Positions 23,761 to 34,182 of a stretch of 64,000 nucleotides of DNA are shown piece after piece. Source of the stretch: Gracilaria domingensis (lineage: Eukaryota > Rhodophyta > Florideophyceae > Gracilariales > Gracilariaceae); the NCBI GenBank assembly GCA_022539475.1, contig VCMS01000122.1, positions 1-64,000 on the forward strand, written 5' to 3'. Position 1 is the first letter of the stretch. Each line of letters begins with the position of its first letter. Below the pieces are notes generated by a model. That model did not search any database. It was not told the DNA's origin and saw only the letters and a list, made by a program, of their open reading frames with translations. The position numbers and the translations under genes were made by a program.

Positions 23761-24941
23761 CTCCACCATCCCGTAATCGGGTTTGTCACGAGCCTACTAC
23801 CCACATACGTGAGACAGGGGGGGAGTTCCATGTAGCAGCCACGGCAGACCTCCACGGACGCCCACACAAAGGGGAGAGGAACATATCTCCCACGCATGTG
23901 GCGCGGACGAATCCGGTTTGACTCCGTGTTTTGATACAGGATAAGGTAACCCCATCGGGAGCCGGCACGTCGTTCGGGACGGATCATTGTTTGAAGGTAG
24001 TTGGACCGCGGTACGCGTGGGAGATATCGAAATTCTGCACGCAGAAGCGGACGGGTCCAGCACAGGAGATCCTGGTGAACGGGGACGTTCTGGTAACGCT
24101 CCACCACACCGGCGAGCCGGGCAAGATTCTCTCCATATTGGATTTTGCCGAGTGTTCGGAAGAAGGCCACGTCGAAACGGAAGTTCGCCGGAATCTGGCG
24201 CTCTGAGTACGTGCGAAACATGCGCATGTGCGCTACGCGAACCATGGCCGCTCGGGCGGAGTTGTGCCACTGACCACGATGGTGGACGAGCGCGTTGGTA
24301 GGCACGGTAATCCGGTAATGCCAGTCGAACGTCACCGTCATCCAGACGTGCACGCCTCCTGGGAGGTGACCACTGCCATCGGCATACGCCTCATCGAGGG
24401 AACGATTGGTCACGCCTTGCGGATGAAACCACGGAGCCCGTAAGAACGGTGTGGGATTGCTGCGAGGGTCGACGTTGTTGAGTTCGTCATACGACGCCCA
24501 CGCGCCCGCATGCGGGTTGACTACTGGTTGGACCGGGACAGCAGGAGCGATCCAGTTCCACTGCGGTACAGACGCCGGGGGCGGAAGTTGACCACCCGTC
24601 TGGGGAAGAGGAGCCGTGTGAAATCCCGGATTGACCGGTTGCGGAAACCGAACGCCAGCGGAAGACGGCTGTGAGAGAGGCGCTCCAGAGGAGGAAGGGT
24701 GTGAAGGCCCAGCGAAACCACCAACGTATTGGTTCTGAGACCCACCAGGCGGTTGGTTGCTACCCTGATTCGGGTTCGGCATCGCGGGAAACGCGCGAGG
24801 AAGAGACGAAAGCGCTAAAAGCGAGAGAGAAGGGAGAGCGCGCCGAGGTATCGGAGGAGACACTACCGCAGTACGCGTGGAGAGGGGTTGACCGGAGTCG
24901 CCGTTAGAAGAGACCGGGGAGGCCTGATTGGAGACCGTCAT
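23761..24941 (-). pseudogene. Antisense ORF of element B, N-terminal part
   Basis: The frame starts at the ATG at 24941 (MTVSNQASPVSS), close to the 3' LTR of B. It has the same plan as the A-family ORF: Pro/Ser/Gln-rich N-terminus (PPIPRRALP), then the conserved core with LRAPWFHP, RPLLRAEFRYLPR and MELPPCLTYVGSRL. Element A2 begins at its downstream edge. Fossil, interrupted by that insertion. Confidence 0.75.
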
Positions 24942-25007
24942 GCCGAAGTGCTTAAATACACTCCAGAGGAGGAAAGCGAAACCGCTCGCGGGGTCGTCTC
25001 GCACCCT

Positions 25008-25022
25008 AAGGAGGGGGAAAGG
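25008..25022 (+). other. Polypurine tract of element B
   Basis: A purine run with the same AAGGAGGGGG core as in A1 and A2, directly before the 3' LTR. Confidence 0.75.
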
Positions 25023-25025
25023 TAG

Positions 25026-25832
25026 TGCAACGCGATTGCAGGACTCCTTCGCTGATGCGGTTCATAACATGCACGGCGATGCCGGGAGGTGGTGGCACAC
25101 AGTATGAGTAACTGGTGAGATCAGCCCATTCTTGGGTATACTTAATATAGAATTAGTGTTATGAGGTGCACGGCCTAGCCGGTGAGTCACATACGTGTGG
25201 AAGGTTTGCACGCAATCATTGGGGTATTTGAAGTAGGTATTCGTAGCATATCTGCTGTACCACACTGACAGTGTGCCAACCTAGTGCAGTACTTAGTAGA
25301 TTGAGCCGCACCCATTGCTGGGAAATTAAACGAACCCAACCGAGTGTTCAGCTCTACCTTACCACCCTCGGTGTGTGATAGCCTCCTTGCGGAGAGTCGC
25401 CACCGTGTGTCGGGTTCGTTATCCGCCTCGCGGCATCATCAACCCCACTACCGCTTTCGCGTGTTTACTTTGTGCGTGTTTTCTTTATTTCGGTCCCTGT
25501 TATACAGGTAGCACTACTTGGTGTACCGTTGCATATTGTTTGTGGCTCGACACACTTGCGTGGGCTATTGCCGCTCTCGCATGTCATCGCCACACTCGTG
25601 GGTACCGCGTGCTACGCCTGTAACGCTACTGTCGACTCGTGTCGTGTGTTCTCTACCGCTGGACGCGTCTTCTTCGCCGCGTCGCTTCCTCCATTACTTG
25701 AGAAAGGTCGAATCCGGTCGTGCACCCGGCATTGCCGTGTCGTACCTGTGGGAGCGCTATACTGCTGTGCTCGCCTCCTGAGAGAGGGTCTGAACCGCCT
25801 TTGCGTGTCTTTCCTCATTGCTGGGTTTTGCA
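25026..25832 (+). repeat. 3' LTR of element B (about 807 bp)
   Basis: The LTR begins near TGCAACGCG after the polypurine tract and ends TTTTGCA. Its first 70 bases align loosely with the start of the family-A LTR, but the rest has diverged. The left border is approximate because no intact 5' LTR of B lies in the window. Confidence 0.7.
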
Positions 25833-26290
25833 AAACACTGTCTGTGTTGGAGACAGGCGCTAGGCCCAATCTCAGCCACTCTTTCATAGTGCCCGCAGCA
25901 CTCTGGGAATTCGTTCGCTATGGTCCAAGCGTGCATATTGCTGACGCGAACAGCAAACCGTTGCGCACGGTTGGTTACATAACTGTTACAGTGAGACTGG
26001 CACCGCATCTACGTGGTGAAACTTGAATTTGTTGCCTGCAATTCACTTGCTGCACTGGTTTTAATTGTGTGTGATTTTTTTTACCGCTTTGTCGAAGCAA
26101 TACGCCCAACAGCGACAACCGTGGGAATGGAAGACGGTACAACCATTTTGATTGTTTATAAGCCGTTGAAGGGCGCAATACGGAAGCGCGGTTCATTAAA
26201 TGTGGCTGAGAAGGTCTCAAACGTGCATGTAAAGTCAACAGAGCTTTGCATAGCAAAATCTGTTTTAATCCGGCCGGAGTTCTAGTTGGG
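25833..26290 (+). pseudogene. Old gypsy protease fossil (element C)
   Basis: Directly beyond the 3' LTR of B lies a decayed fragment matching the protease region of A and B: LETGARPNL, HIADANSKPLRT and FVEAIRP are readable. It is far more diverged than A or B and carries several breaks. Element B may have inserted into it. No LTR for this fossil was recognised. Confidence 0.65.
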
Positions 26291-27573
26291 GATGCTGTAT
26301 ATCTCCAAACAACATGAAATTCGACTATTAAAACCGTCTTCATCGTTATACGATCAGCAATAGCTTTTTTACGCAATTTTTTGCTGCTTAAAGTGCGGCC
26401 GTTTACCTCTTTTAGTCAATGGAATGAGGGACGGATTTAAAATCTTGGGCCAAGCAAAAAGCTGCATTTTCAAAAAAGCGCTTGGTCTTGACTTTCAAAA
26501 AAAAATGCGACGCAGATTGCAGAGGCTGTTAGTGACAGCCTTTTCGTGGAACTTTAAACGTGTTGCAACAACGCGCATTTGCTGGCCGCCTCTGCTTTCA
26601 TTCGTAGTAGAACGGCGCTTTTTGTTACATATGTCAGCAACTGCAAATGTTTTCGCCGGAATTTAAGCCGATAGCGAAGAAATTGTTGGAGAGTGAAGAT
26701 AAACCATGCCCTGGTTTGTTGTGTATTACTGGGGTCCTGGGGTCAGGTTTTATGACTCAAAGGGCCCGGAAAGTGCCGCGGCGCCCGCTCGAAAACTTGC
26801 GCAGCTTCGTTGTTCGGGACTAAAATCAATAAAGAAGGGCTGGGCTTGACGCAAGCCCAGAGGGGAGATGGAGTAACAACAGAGAGCTCACAGTTCTACT
26901 CTTGTAAATCTTCTTTTCTTTGCTTCAGCCGCGCGCTGAGTTTTTTTCTGCACCGGCAATCCTGTAGCTCTGCGCTTACAATGCCGACGCGTCCCTCAAA
27001 GGTGCTGCTTTCTTGATTCAAAATCAAACTCTGAGCATTTGGGGCTGCCCAAAGTCTGGAAATATATGTTTTACTTTTGAGGAATCTTTCAAATGTTTTG
27101 AACGGTTTTTGGGATGCTTTTGAAACGTTCGAAACATTTCAAACATTTCCTATTTTCATCCAAGGTTTGAAACGTTTGTATGGCCACAGGCGGTCCTGGA
27201 ATGATCAATGAGATCATTCCTGCGGCCTCTACACTTTTCATGGTTCAAAATGGCGTTTTCTGAATTTTCGGACACTTCTGTGATAGTTTTTGAATACCCT
27301 TGTGGTAAGAAGAGGACGCCTTTTGTAATTTGTGTGAAGGTTCACAAAATTTGGGTGTGTACATAACAAAAAACTGAAGCTACCCTTAACTACCCGGGGT
27401 ATCTACTCCTCGCCCCAGGATAAAAAAGGTATCACACCGCTCAAGATAACTATTCTCGCACTCTTCCAATCATGAAGCAAGAAGGCCCCTTGAAGAGTTC
27501 AGCAGTCTGTATAAATGTCGTTTTTTCAAGCGTGTAAAACGAATTCGTAACATAAGACATTGCATGAAATGAG
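26291..27573. other. Intergenic region between the element block and the first host gene
   Basis: No gene is supported. Two clean hairpins are present: 26840-26860 (8-bp arms, CTGGGCTT) and 27198-27220 (9-bp arms, GGAATGATC). Around 27070-27180 there are repeated GAAACGTTTGAAA-like words. A TATA-like TATAAAT lies near 27510, about 65 bp before the ATG at 27574. The region is probably decayed element sequence plus the promoter of the next gene. Confidence 0.5.
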
Positions 27574-30063
27574 ATGGAACCCGTCTCTGTCTCACAAATG
27601 GAGAGAGAGTTGGACAAACGATTTGTGTCTACCCCTGCATCTCTTTTCAAGCTTCCTCCGGAATCGACTACCGGAATTACGCGCCATCAATCATCACTGC
27701 GACCAACCCCAAAACGTATGACCATGCGTGAGCGAGCTCAAGCATTACGCGAGGCACGTTTGAAGAGGTTATCTGTGTCTTACATGGGGCCTGAATCGGA
27801 AAAGACGGAAAACGTACTCGAATCAGCTCAACACAACGCATCAAAAGAGCCAGGGTCTCGTCATCAGCGTGGTCACAGAGCTACTGTCGTGGCGAAGGGG
27901 TCTGCAGTGGAATTTTATGATCAACTATGGCAACCATTGGGACCAACACCTCAAGGCGCTTTTAGAATAAGCTCAAAGGCGCAAGGTATTGGTCGTCGAA
28001 AAAAGATTCAGTCTGACAAAAAAGAGAGCACACCGAAGAACGCTGAAACAGACATATTTATTCCCAAGCGAACCGAACCTCATGCGAGCCCCGGAAACAC
28101 GAATGAGAGCTGTCCTGCACGGCCTGAGGCTGTGCGGGGTGGTCACAATGCACCGCCAACAGTTAGTTTTCATAGCCAGAAGGTTAGGACCCGGGACGAT
28201 CGACTGAAGAGGACGTTTACTGCAGATCTTGTGCTAGGAAAAGATGCAGAATATGTCTCAGAAGATGAATCGGACTTTGGATTAGTTCACAGTAAGTTGG
28301 ATTCTGTATCACCGAGGGCAAGGAAAAAAGCCAGGGTTGAGCAAGACAAATCAGCTCTACCGCCAATAGCGCAACCCCAGTTACGAACGAGGGAAAACGG
28401 AAGACGCTTAGAGCCAATTTATCCATTTGCCACTGCTACTGCTTCATCACCTCAGATTGCTATGGATTCGCAACAGCAGGATGAGATTGACGCGCCATCC
28501 GATAAGGGGAAGTCTTTGAGGAGCAGTTCACGCTTTGCAGACCCCAGAAGTCCGGCAGCTGTGCAGGAGAAAAAGTTGAATAAATGCAGTGCAGAACCAC
28601 CTTTAACCGATCCGCAGATGTTGGGCACATCCGAAAAGGACTCGAAACCCCATCACTCGCAGCGGCAATTGCGCATCGGGGAACGGAAGTCGCGAAGGCT
28701 ACAGAACCGCCAGCAGAAGGATCTGAATAGGGAGATGTCGGAACTTCCTTACCGTTTTGTAGTTGCTGCGGACGAAGAAAATCAACCAAGAGCGCAAACG
28801 AAAGTGAACACGCCGTTACGACGGTCTCCGCGTTCTGCGGCGAAAGCTAAGTCAGCAGGGAGACCTAAAGTCGAAGAGAAGAGCACGTCCGGATCTGACC
28901 ATGAAGCGACAGACATGGTAGATGAGGTGGAAGTTGGGTCGCCCCAACCCATCTCCGCCGAAAAAGCAATACAGAACAAGGGCGCTATGACTCATGGGAC
29001 GCAATCAGCTTCTAAAGGGAAACGAACATCTCCAAGAGAGCGAGTTCTCCAATCGGTGACAAAGTCTAAACGCATCGCGTTATCTGCTTCTCATCAGGGG
29101 GTGCGTTTTGGGCAGCCTCGGGACTCGACTATGAGTGGCGGTAGACGTCAATCGCTTTCTCACCGAGAAGGGCTGAGCCGACTGACTTCCGTCGTGGATC
29201 AGCTGCAACGCGAAGGGGAGGTTTTTCTTGAAGTAGAGCACCGCATTTGTGAGCAACTCATACCGTTTTCGTCCGACTCGGGTCAGCATAAAGTATCCAA
29301 CCTGGTGCAGGGATATTTTGGTGCGCCAGTATCTGACGCCGATCGGAAGGCGATTGCAGATTCCGCATTGCGTGATGCTGTGACACATGCCAAGCTCCAG
29401 TTTCAAGCAAAGCAAAGAGCGGCCGTGACGGAGCTAGCGCAGAGTCTAGTCAGCGCAGTGAAAGATTGGAAGAACGCCAAAAATGCGGTGCTGCGCGATA
29501 TCATCCCGGAGGAGCTCCGAACCGAGGCTGTGACGCCAATCGAACCGTTCGAGCAGCGAATTGGAACAGTAGATGATATGAACGACGCGGCGGAGAAGAG
29601 CGATATAACTGGTGCGCCGCACGGAAATGGCGCTGGCAAAGGAGACGAAGGTGAGGAACGAAGTGAAGAATGGAGAAAAGACGAAACGTACAAGGCAGAG
29701 ATGAACGGCGAGGGTAACGTGAGGTTTGACAAGGAGGCGATTCGACGGGGTAGTATTCCCGGGCTGTGGGTGCTGGAAAATGCAAGCGAACTGAAACAGT
29801 TTGTTGGGTTTTCGTACTGCGATTTGAATCTTGGGTGCTACCGTTCGTGCGCGATACTGAAGTTGTGCGAGTTTGAAGAAGGGCTGAGCTACGACGAGTT
29901 GTACAGCCTGACGCCGCTTGGGAAGCGGATGCTGCAGAAAAAGCTGGCGTTTTTGGTTGGGTGCGAGTACTTGAATGAGAGACAGGTGGAGTTCTCCACT
30001 GGGAACGCGGCGATGGTTTACCACACTGCGGCGCACATCGCTGGCGGTCAGCGGCGCCGGTGA
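27574..30063 (+). CDS. Large disordered protein with folded C-terminus, unknown function
   Basis: An 829-residue single-exon protein that I do not recognise. The start is an ATG (MEPVSVSQMERELD). Residues 1-510 are highly charged, low in hydrophobics and probably disordered, with basic patches typical of a nuclear protein, including RRSPRSAAK and an AT-hook-like AGRPK near residue 430. Residues about 520-660 look helical (SRLTSVVDQLQREGEVFLEV onward). Residues about 715-829 look like a compact domain with conserved-looking aromatic residues (FVGFSYCDLNLGCYRSCAILKL, with a winged-helix-like feel). Codon use matches the low-GC genes; the next gene is far more GC-rich. A chromatin or DNA-binding role is a guess from the basic patches. 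Confidence 0.75.
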   Translation: MEPVSVSQMERELDKRFVSTPASLFKLPPESTTGITRHQSSLRPTPKRMTMRERAQALREARLKRLSVSYMGPESEKTENVLESAQHNASKEPGSRHQRGHRATVVAKGSAVEFYDQLWQPLGPTPQGAFRISSKAQGIGRRKKIQSDKKESTPKNAETDIFIPKRTEPHASPGNTNESCPARPEAVRGGHNAPPTVSFHSQKVRTRDDRLKRTFTADLVLGKDAEYVSEDESDFGLVHSKLDSVSPRARKKARVEQDKSALPPIAQPQLRTRENGRRLEPIYPFATATASSPQIAMDSQQQDEIDAPSDKGKSLRSSSRFADPRSPAAVQEKKLNKCSAEPPLTDPQMLGTSEKDSKPHHSQRQLRIGERKSRRLQNRQQKDLNREMSELPYRFVVAADEENQPRAQTKVNTPLRRSPRSAAKAKSAGRPKVEEKSTSGSDHEATDMVDEVEVGSPQPISAEKAIQNKGAMTHGTQSASKGKRTSPRERVLQSVTKSKRIALSASHQGVRFGQPRDSTMSGGRRQSLSHREGLSRLTSVVDQLQREGEVFLEVEHRICEQLIPFSSDSGQHKVSNLVQGYFGAPVSDADRKAIADSALRDAVTHAKLQFQAKQRAAVTELAQSLVSAVKDWKNAKNAVLRDIIPEELRTEAVTPIEPFEQRIGTVDDMNDAAEKSDITGAPHGNGAGKGDEGEERSEEWRKDETYKAEMNGEGNVRFDKEAIRRGSIPGLWVLENASELKQFVGFSYCDLNLGCYRSCAILKLCEFEEGLSYDELYSLTPLGKRMLQKKLAFLVGCEYLNERQVEFSTGNAAMVYHTAAHIAGGQRRR

Positions 30064-30261
30064 TTTGTAGGAGAAGGGAGGTGAGGGGGGTGTCAGTGCG
30101 GACGAGAGCGGGGGAGACCGGCGCTTCGCGGGGGCTGCGGAGATTGGCGTGCCTGGGAGGGGCTCGAGAAAGCGCGCTTCATGGCGCTTCAACGCGGGGA
30201 CCGGCCGCGCATGCGCCGAAACACGTTGCGCAGGCAAGATGGTGTGCTCTCCAGGCGCGCG

Positions 30262-30319
30262 CCAATGAGTTGCACACACGTAGCGCTAAAGCGCCTTCCG
30301 CTGCCAAAATATCGCGCGC
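30262..30319 (+). promoter_or_regulatory. CCAAT box and CAAAATATC motif before the F-box gene
   Basis: CCAATGA at 30262 is followed about 40 bp later by GCCAAAATATCGCGCGC (30303-30319), then the first ATG at 30326. The same pair in similar spacing precedes the gene at 34540. This suggests an NF-Y-type CCAAT box plus a core-promoter word; it is inference from two cases. Confidence 0.35.
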
Positions 30320-30325
30320 TCATTC

Positions 30326-31213
30326 ATGAGGGTCAGTCGCGCGAGCGAGCTGCCGCCGCTGGAGCCGCCGAGTCGACTCAAAACCGCCAAACGCGGCCGC
30401 GCAGCGCAGCGCCCCCGCCGCAGTCGGCCCTGCTCGCGAGCAATGCCGTCGTGCCTCCTGCTCTCGCTCCCATGCGACATCCTCGCTCAAATCGTCCGCT
30501 ACCTCGACTTCCGCTCGCTCTGCTCGCTCTCCGAGACCAGCCGCTCGCTGCATGAAGTCGCCGCCGACAACGGCGCCTGGCGGCACCTGACGCGCCGCCG
30601 CTTCCGCGTGCGCGTGGGGAGCTCGCTGCCGAATCGCATGCGATTGGCCGGGTCCCTGTCGTGGAAGACACTATTTTCAAACTGGCACTCGCAAAAACGA
30701 ATGCCCATCTCCCGCACCACGGGCCCGCACTTCCATTCGTTTGTCAAGTGCGAAGAGCGAAACGGCGTGCGACTGTGGTTGTGCGTCACCAGTGCCGAGG
30801 ACTGCCGGCTGCGGAACGGCGCGCTGCGCGTTCGCTTCGTGATTCAGAACATCTTGAGCGATGCCATCCGGTTACAGCCGCAGCGCATAGTCGTTCGCCT
30901 GCTGGATGGCATTGTGCTGCAGGTGCAGCCACAGTTCGATTCCAGCTGCCTGTCCATTGTGGGCATCAGCTTTGAGCGCTGGTCCTCCGAGGGCGAGCAA
31001 CACGTGCTACTACTGGACGAGTTTGCGGTAGTGTGTTTGGACATTCGCGTCCCGCAAGCGGTCTTTGAGGTCGACGTGCTGGAGCGACTCAAGGACATTT
31101 GCATCCCGATTGTGTCCGACACAGCCACCACTGTGGGCGCCACCTTTGTCGACAAGCACGTGTGGGACGCATACGAGCTGCTTCCCGGTGGGTGGTGGGT
31201 GCGCCGAGCGTAG
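30326..31213 (+). CDS. F-box protein
   Basis: A 295-residue protein (256 if translation starts at the second ATG at 30443, where the F-box region begins). Residues about 42-90 form an F-box: LLLSLPCDILAQIVRYLDF, then RSLCSLSETSRSLHEVAAD and a conserved Trp-Arg. F-box proteins bring substrates to SCF ubiquitin ligases through SKP1. The remaining part is beta-rich with no recognised repeats (no LRR, WD40 or Kelch), so the substrate is unknown. The N-terminal 39 residues are Arg/Pro-rich and of doubtful coding status. The gene is convergent with the Kelch-RING gene downstream. Confidence 0.8.
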   Translation: MRVSRASELPPLEPPSRLKTAKRGRAAQRPRRSRPCSRAMPSCLLLSLPCDILAQIVRYLDFRSLCSLSETSRSLHEVAADNGAWRHLTRRRFRVRVGSSLPNRMRLAGSLSWKTLFSNWHSQKRMPISRTTGPHFHSFVKCEERNGVRLWLCVTSAEDCRLRNGALRVRFVIQNILSDAIRLQPQRIVVRLLDGIVLQVQPQFDSSCLSIVGISFERWSSEGEQHVLLLDEFAVVCLDIRVPQAVFEVDVLERLKDICIPIVSDTATTVGATFVDKHVWDAYELLPGGWWVRRA

Positions 31214-31542
31214 CATAGCACAGCTTAAATAGTCACAGTTACCTTGTACATTATGGTACACACACGTACATACATACAAGCATATCATCAAAACTATAGC
31301 CATCGGCAAAGCATGTCATCTGCCTCTCTTCAGGAGAGCATTGCTGCCGCACCATTTGCACGCGCACGTACCGCTGCATATCCACGCGTGCAGACGGTAG
31401 CTCACCACCCACACACCAATCCCGTTCCACCTCCCCCAACACCGTTCCGCTCCCTCACATCCCTCAAACGCACCGCTGTGTTTAGCAAATAAGACAAAAA
31501 GCTATCTCACCTACCAGTAATCTACTTTTTCTTACCTACTCA

Positions 31543-34182
31543 CTATTGAAAAACGCCGTTCACAATCTCGGAAAACGGCGTCCGACACATAGGGCATCCC
31601 ACCCCGACCAGTTTGGAGCACGACGAACAACACACCGTGTGACCGCACCACAGGAACATCGTCTGCACCGGTGCGTCCAGACAAACCACGCACCGCTTAG
31701 CATCGGGCCCTCTTTCCGTTGCAATCTCCACCAAGCTCTTGGCGTCCAAAACCGACCGGTGCGACACCTCGAGGCAGAACGTCGAGTGACTCATACTGAA
31801 CCCATTATCGCCACCCACAAGCACAACCTTGTCGTCCGCCGTGCTCGCCATCGCCGCGTTGCACACCTTTCCAGGCGCGTGCCCTACCAAGCTTGGCGTG
31901 TCCACCCACCGCAACCGGCTGCTTTCGAACACGGCAAGGTCGTTGAGCAGCCCCGCGGAAGAGTCCCCGCCGTACACCAAAACCTGCTCCCCCATCACCG
32001 CAGATGCATGTCCCTCCCGCGCTTTTGGTCTTGTCGGTTCATCCGGGTACGGAATGGAATGCCATGAGGAGCTGATAAGATCAAAAATGAAAGCGTCGTC
32101 GTAGAAGCGGTCACCATCATCGTACCCGCCATGCACAAACATCTGTCTCTCGTTGATGAATTCCACAACGCAGCCGCTACGAGGTCGAGGCCGTTGCCCC
32201 GAGCCGCGCGGTCTCATCTGTATCCACTGTGAGCGCTCGGCGTTAAACATATTCACATACAACGGATCATAGTACTTTCCGCCGAGGTAACGATACAGAG
32301 AGCGGCCGCCGAACACCAGCACATTCGCGCCATCTGACGTCACCGTCATTCCCATTCGGGCTCTGATTCCGGGAGGTATGCCGTCACATGTCACGGGTGA
32401 CCACGTCTCGTTTCCGACGTGGAACATATGAAGGTCATTCAACCTTCCCTTCGGAGAGCTACCCCCAAACACAAGCAAGCGACTTTGATCTGTTCCGAGA
32501 GCAACAGTACCATGCCCCGTTCTACCAATAGGAGAGACGCCCGACGGGAAGATTGTGCTCCATTTCATCGAGTCCACATCAAGTTGATGCAGCGAATTAA
32601 GCCGCGTACCCGCCTTCTCAGCCCCGCCCACACCGGCAGAGCCGCCAAACTTGATGAGCGTCTTACCGCCGTTGACGGCCGTCAAGGTGTGACCCTCCGT
32701 GCCGCAGCGCAGCACCTCGGCGTCTCGCGGATACATGGTCCACTTCATTTCCACGACGCGATCCCGTATTGGTCTGCCGCTGTCGCCCGTTCTGAACGCC
32801 TCATGAGTCGTGCTCGACAACCTGGACGTGAACGCGGCGGGATGAAACTCGGCAAGATCGGCGGTCGAAAAGGATATGGACGTCCGAGGCGATTCTTCGT
32901 ACGGAATGGTGACCACGCTCTGCTCCTCCGGTGTATTCTCATCGTACGTCGGAACAGTGGTGCGTGTGGCTGCAGGATGCACCCACACGTACTGGTCGGT
33001 GGTGACGTTGCGGAACCAGCCGTGGCGACCCGTGGAATACCCAAGCGCGCTTGCGGCTTGCCGATCCTGCTTGACAGCCTCGCCGGTGGTGGAGTCGGTG
33101 GGCATGGTCCACACGTCGACGTCACTGCTGATATGATGGTAGTAGCGGTATCCAAACGTGTCGACGAGCGCAATCCATCCTTGTGGCAAGCCGTCGGAAG
33201 GAATGACGCGACCGACGTTCGAAAGCGCGGTGCCGAAGATGACGGGACGCGCACCGGTGATGGATACGTCGGTGGTGACGCCTCCCACCATCTGACCGGA
33301 TGGGGCCGGCGCATCGGCTGAGATGTTCATGCATAGCGTAAGTTTGTCGGTAAGCGGGATGTTTATGGGATAGGGATTGGCAGGGTGCGTGAGGGCGGCC
33401 CAGATGTGATGGAGAGCAAGGACGTGTTGGAAGTGGGGCGAGGATCGCGGCGAATCTAGCACGCACACGTTAATGGCAGAATGGGCAAGATCGGCAAGAC
33501 AGGTGGCGCGCAACGACAAGCGAGGCAGCGTGGACCAACGGAAGCGCTTGTGGTCGGGAGAACGTTGCTGAGTGGAGTGGGGCTGCGAGCAGTGCTGCAG
33601 TTTGGAGGTGGAAAAGGAAGTCTGCAGCATGTACTCTAATCGAAGGCAGGCGGTGGCCAGGGAGGTGTCGCCTACAAGCGACACATCGGTGAAGGAGAGA
33701 GAGACGCGGCACGGCTGCTCCACGTGCACATCGAACGCAAGCGTGTAGTCAGTGGGATTGCCTGCTGAGTCGCGCAGCTTGAGGCTCTGGCACACGGTCC
33801 CCCTCGCCAGCGACAGCAGGCTGATGCGCAGGGCGCCCAGCTGCGAGCAAGTGGCCTTGCCCGAGCAGGGCGACAGCAGGGGGAAGCGGGGCGGCGACAG
33901 CTTGACGACGGTGACGTTGAGCATGGCGGCGCGCACGGCGAGCTGGTCGGGCAGGCGCTCGGTCCATTTGACGCGCCAGTCGGGCGGGAACAGCAGCTCC
34001 TGCGCGGCGGCGGGGTCGCGGCGCACGACGGGCGACTCGACGGCGGCGACGCGGCGCGTGGTGGTGGAGAGCGAAATCTGACAGCTGGACGGCAGCGGCG
34101 TGGGCGTGGCGGCGGTGAGGCGGAAGTTGCACAGCTTGAAGTTGAGCACGCCCATGGCGGCGCGGCGCGGCGCGGCCGGCAT
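31543..34182 (-). CDS. C2-like / WW / Kelch / RING protein, probable E3 ubiquitin ligase
   Basis: An 879-residue protein (870 from the second ATG at 34155). Residues about 11-270 resemble an N-terminal C2-type beta-sandwich (FKLCNFRLTA onward). Residues about 330-362 form a WW-like module (LPQGWIALVDTFGYRYYHH), with a second weaker one at about 380-405 (GWFRNVTTDQYVWVHP). Six Kelch blades follow (about 485-800), each with a GG pair (LVFGGSSPKGRLNDLH, VLVYGGDSSAGLLNDLA). The C-terminus is a C3HC4 RING (CVVC, CGH, CSSC, CPMC; about 830-870). RING and Kelch suggest a ubiquitin ligase with a substrate-binding propeller, possibly membrane-targeted through the C2-like domain. It shares a divergent promoter with the small gene at 34540. 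Confidence 0.85.
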   Translation of the reverse strand: MPAAPRRAAMGVLNFKLCNFRLTAATPTPLPSSCQISLSTTTRRVAAVESPVVRRDPAAAQELLFPPDWRVKWTERLPDQLAVRAAMLNVTVVKLSPPRFPLLSPCSGKATCSQLGALRISLLSLARGTVCQSLKLRDSAGNPTDYTLAFDVHVEQPCRVSLSFTDVSLVGDTSLATACLRLEYMLQTSFSTSKLQHCSQPHSTQQRSPDHKRFRWSTLPRLSLRATCLADLAHSAINVCVLDSPRSSPHFQHVLALHHIWAALTHPANPYPINIPLTDKLTLCMNISADAPAPSGQMVGGVTTDVSITGARPVIFGTALSNVGRVIPSDGLPQGWIALVDTFGYRYYHHISSDVDVWTMPTDSTTGEAVKQDRQAASALGYSTGRHGWFRNVTTDQYVWVHPAATRTTVPTYDENTPEEQSVVTIPYEESPRTSISFSTADLAEFHPAAFTSRLSSTTHEAFRTGDSGRPIRDRVVEMKWTMYPRDAEVLRCGTEGHTLTAVNGGKTLIKFGGSAGVGGAEKAGTRLNSLHQLDVDSMKWSTIFPSGVSPIGRTGHGTVALGTDQSRLLVFGGSSPKGRLNDLHMFHVGNETWSPVTCDGIPPGIRARMGMTVTSDGANVLVFGGRSLYRYLGGKYYDPLYVNMFNAERSQWIQMRPRGSGQRPRPRSGCVVEFINERQMFVHGGYDDGDRFYDDAFIFDLISSSWHSIPYPDEPTRPKAREGHASAVMGEQVLVYGGDSSAGLLNDLAVFESSRLRWVDTPSLVGHAPGKVCNAAMASTADDKVVLVGGDNGFSMSHSTFCLEVSHRSVLDAKSLVEIATERGPDAKRCVVCLDAPVQTMFLWCGHTVCCSSCSKLVGVGCPMCRTPFSEIVNGVFQ

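Larger units (their letters stand above)
2069..25832 (+). mobile_element. Family-B Ty3/gypsy chromovirus, interrupted by element A2
   Basis: The element runs from a 12-bp remnant of its 5' LTR through primer-binding site, gag, pol with chromodomain, spacer, antisense ORF, polypurine tract and 3' LTR. Bases 11460-23755 are a younger family-A element inserted in its antisense ORF. Without that insertion, the B sequence here is about 11.5 kb. Its gag-pol proteins are clearly related to family A but diverged, and the LTRs are only weakly alike. The coding region looks broken in about four places, so it is older than A2. Confidence 0.85.

Noticed and set aside
25375-26026. Frames in the B LTR that run on into the protease fossil
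   Set aside because: The join is a border between two elements, not one gene.
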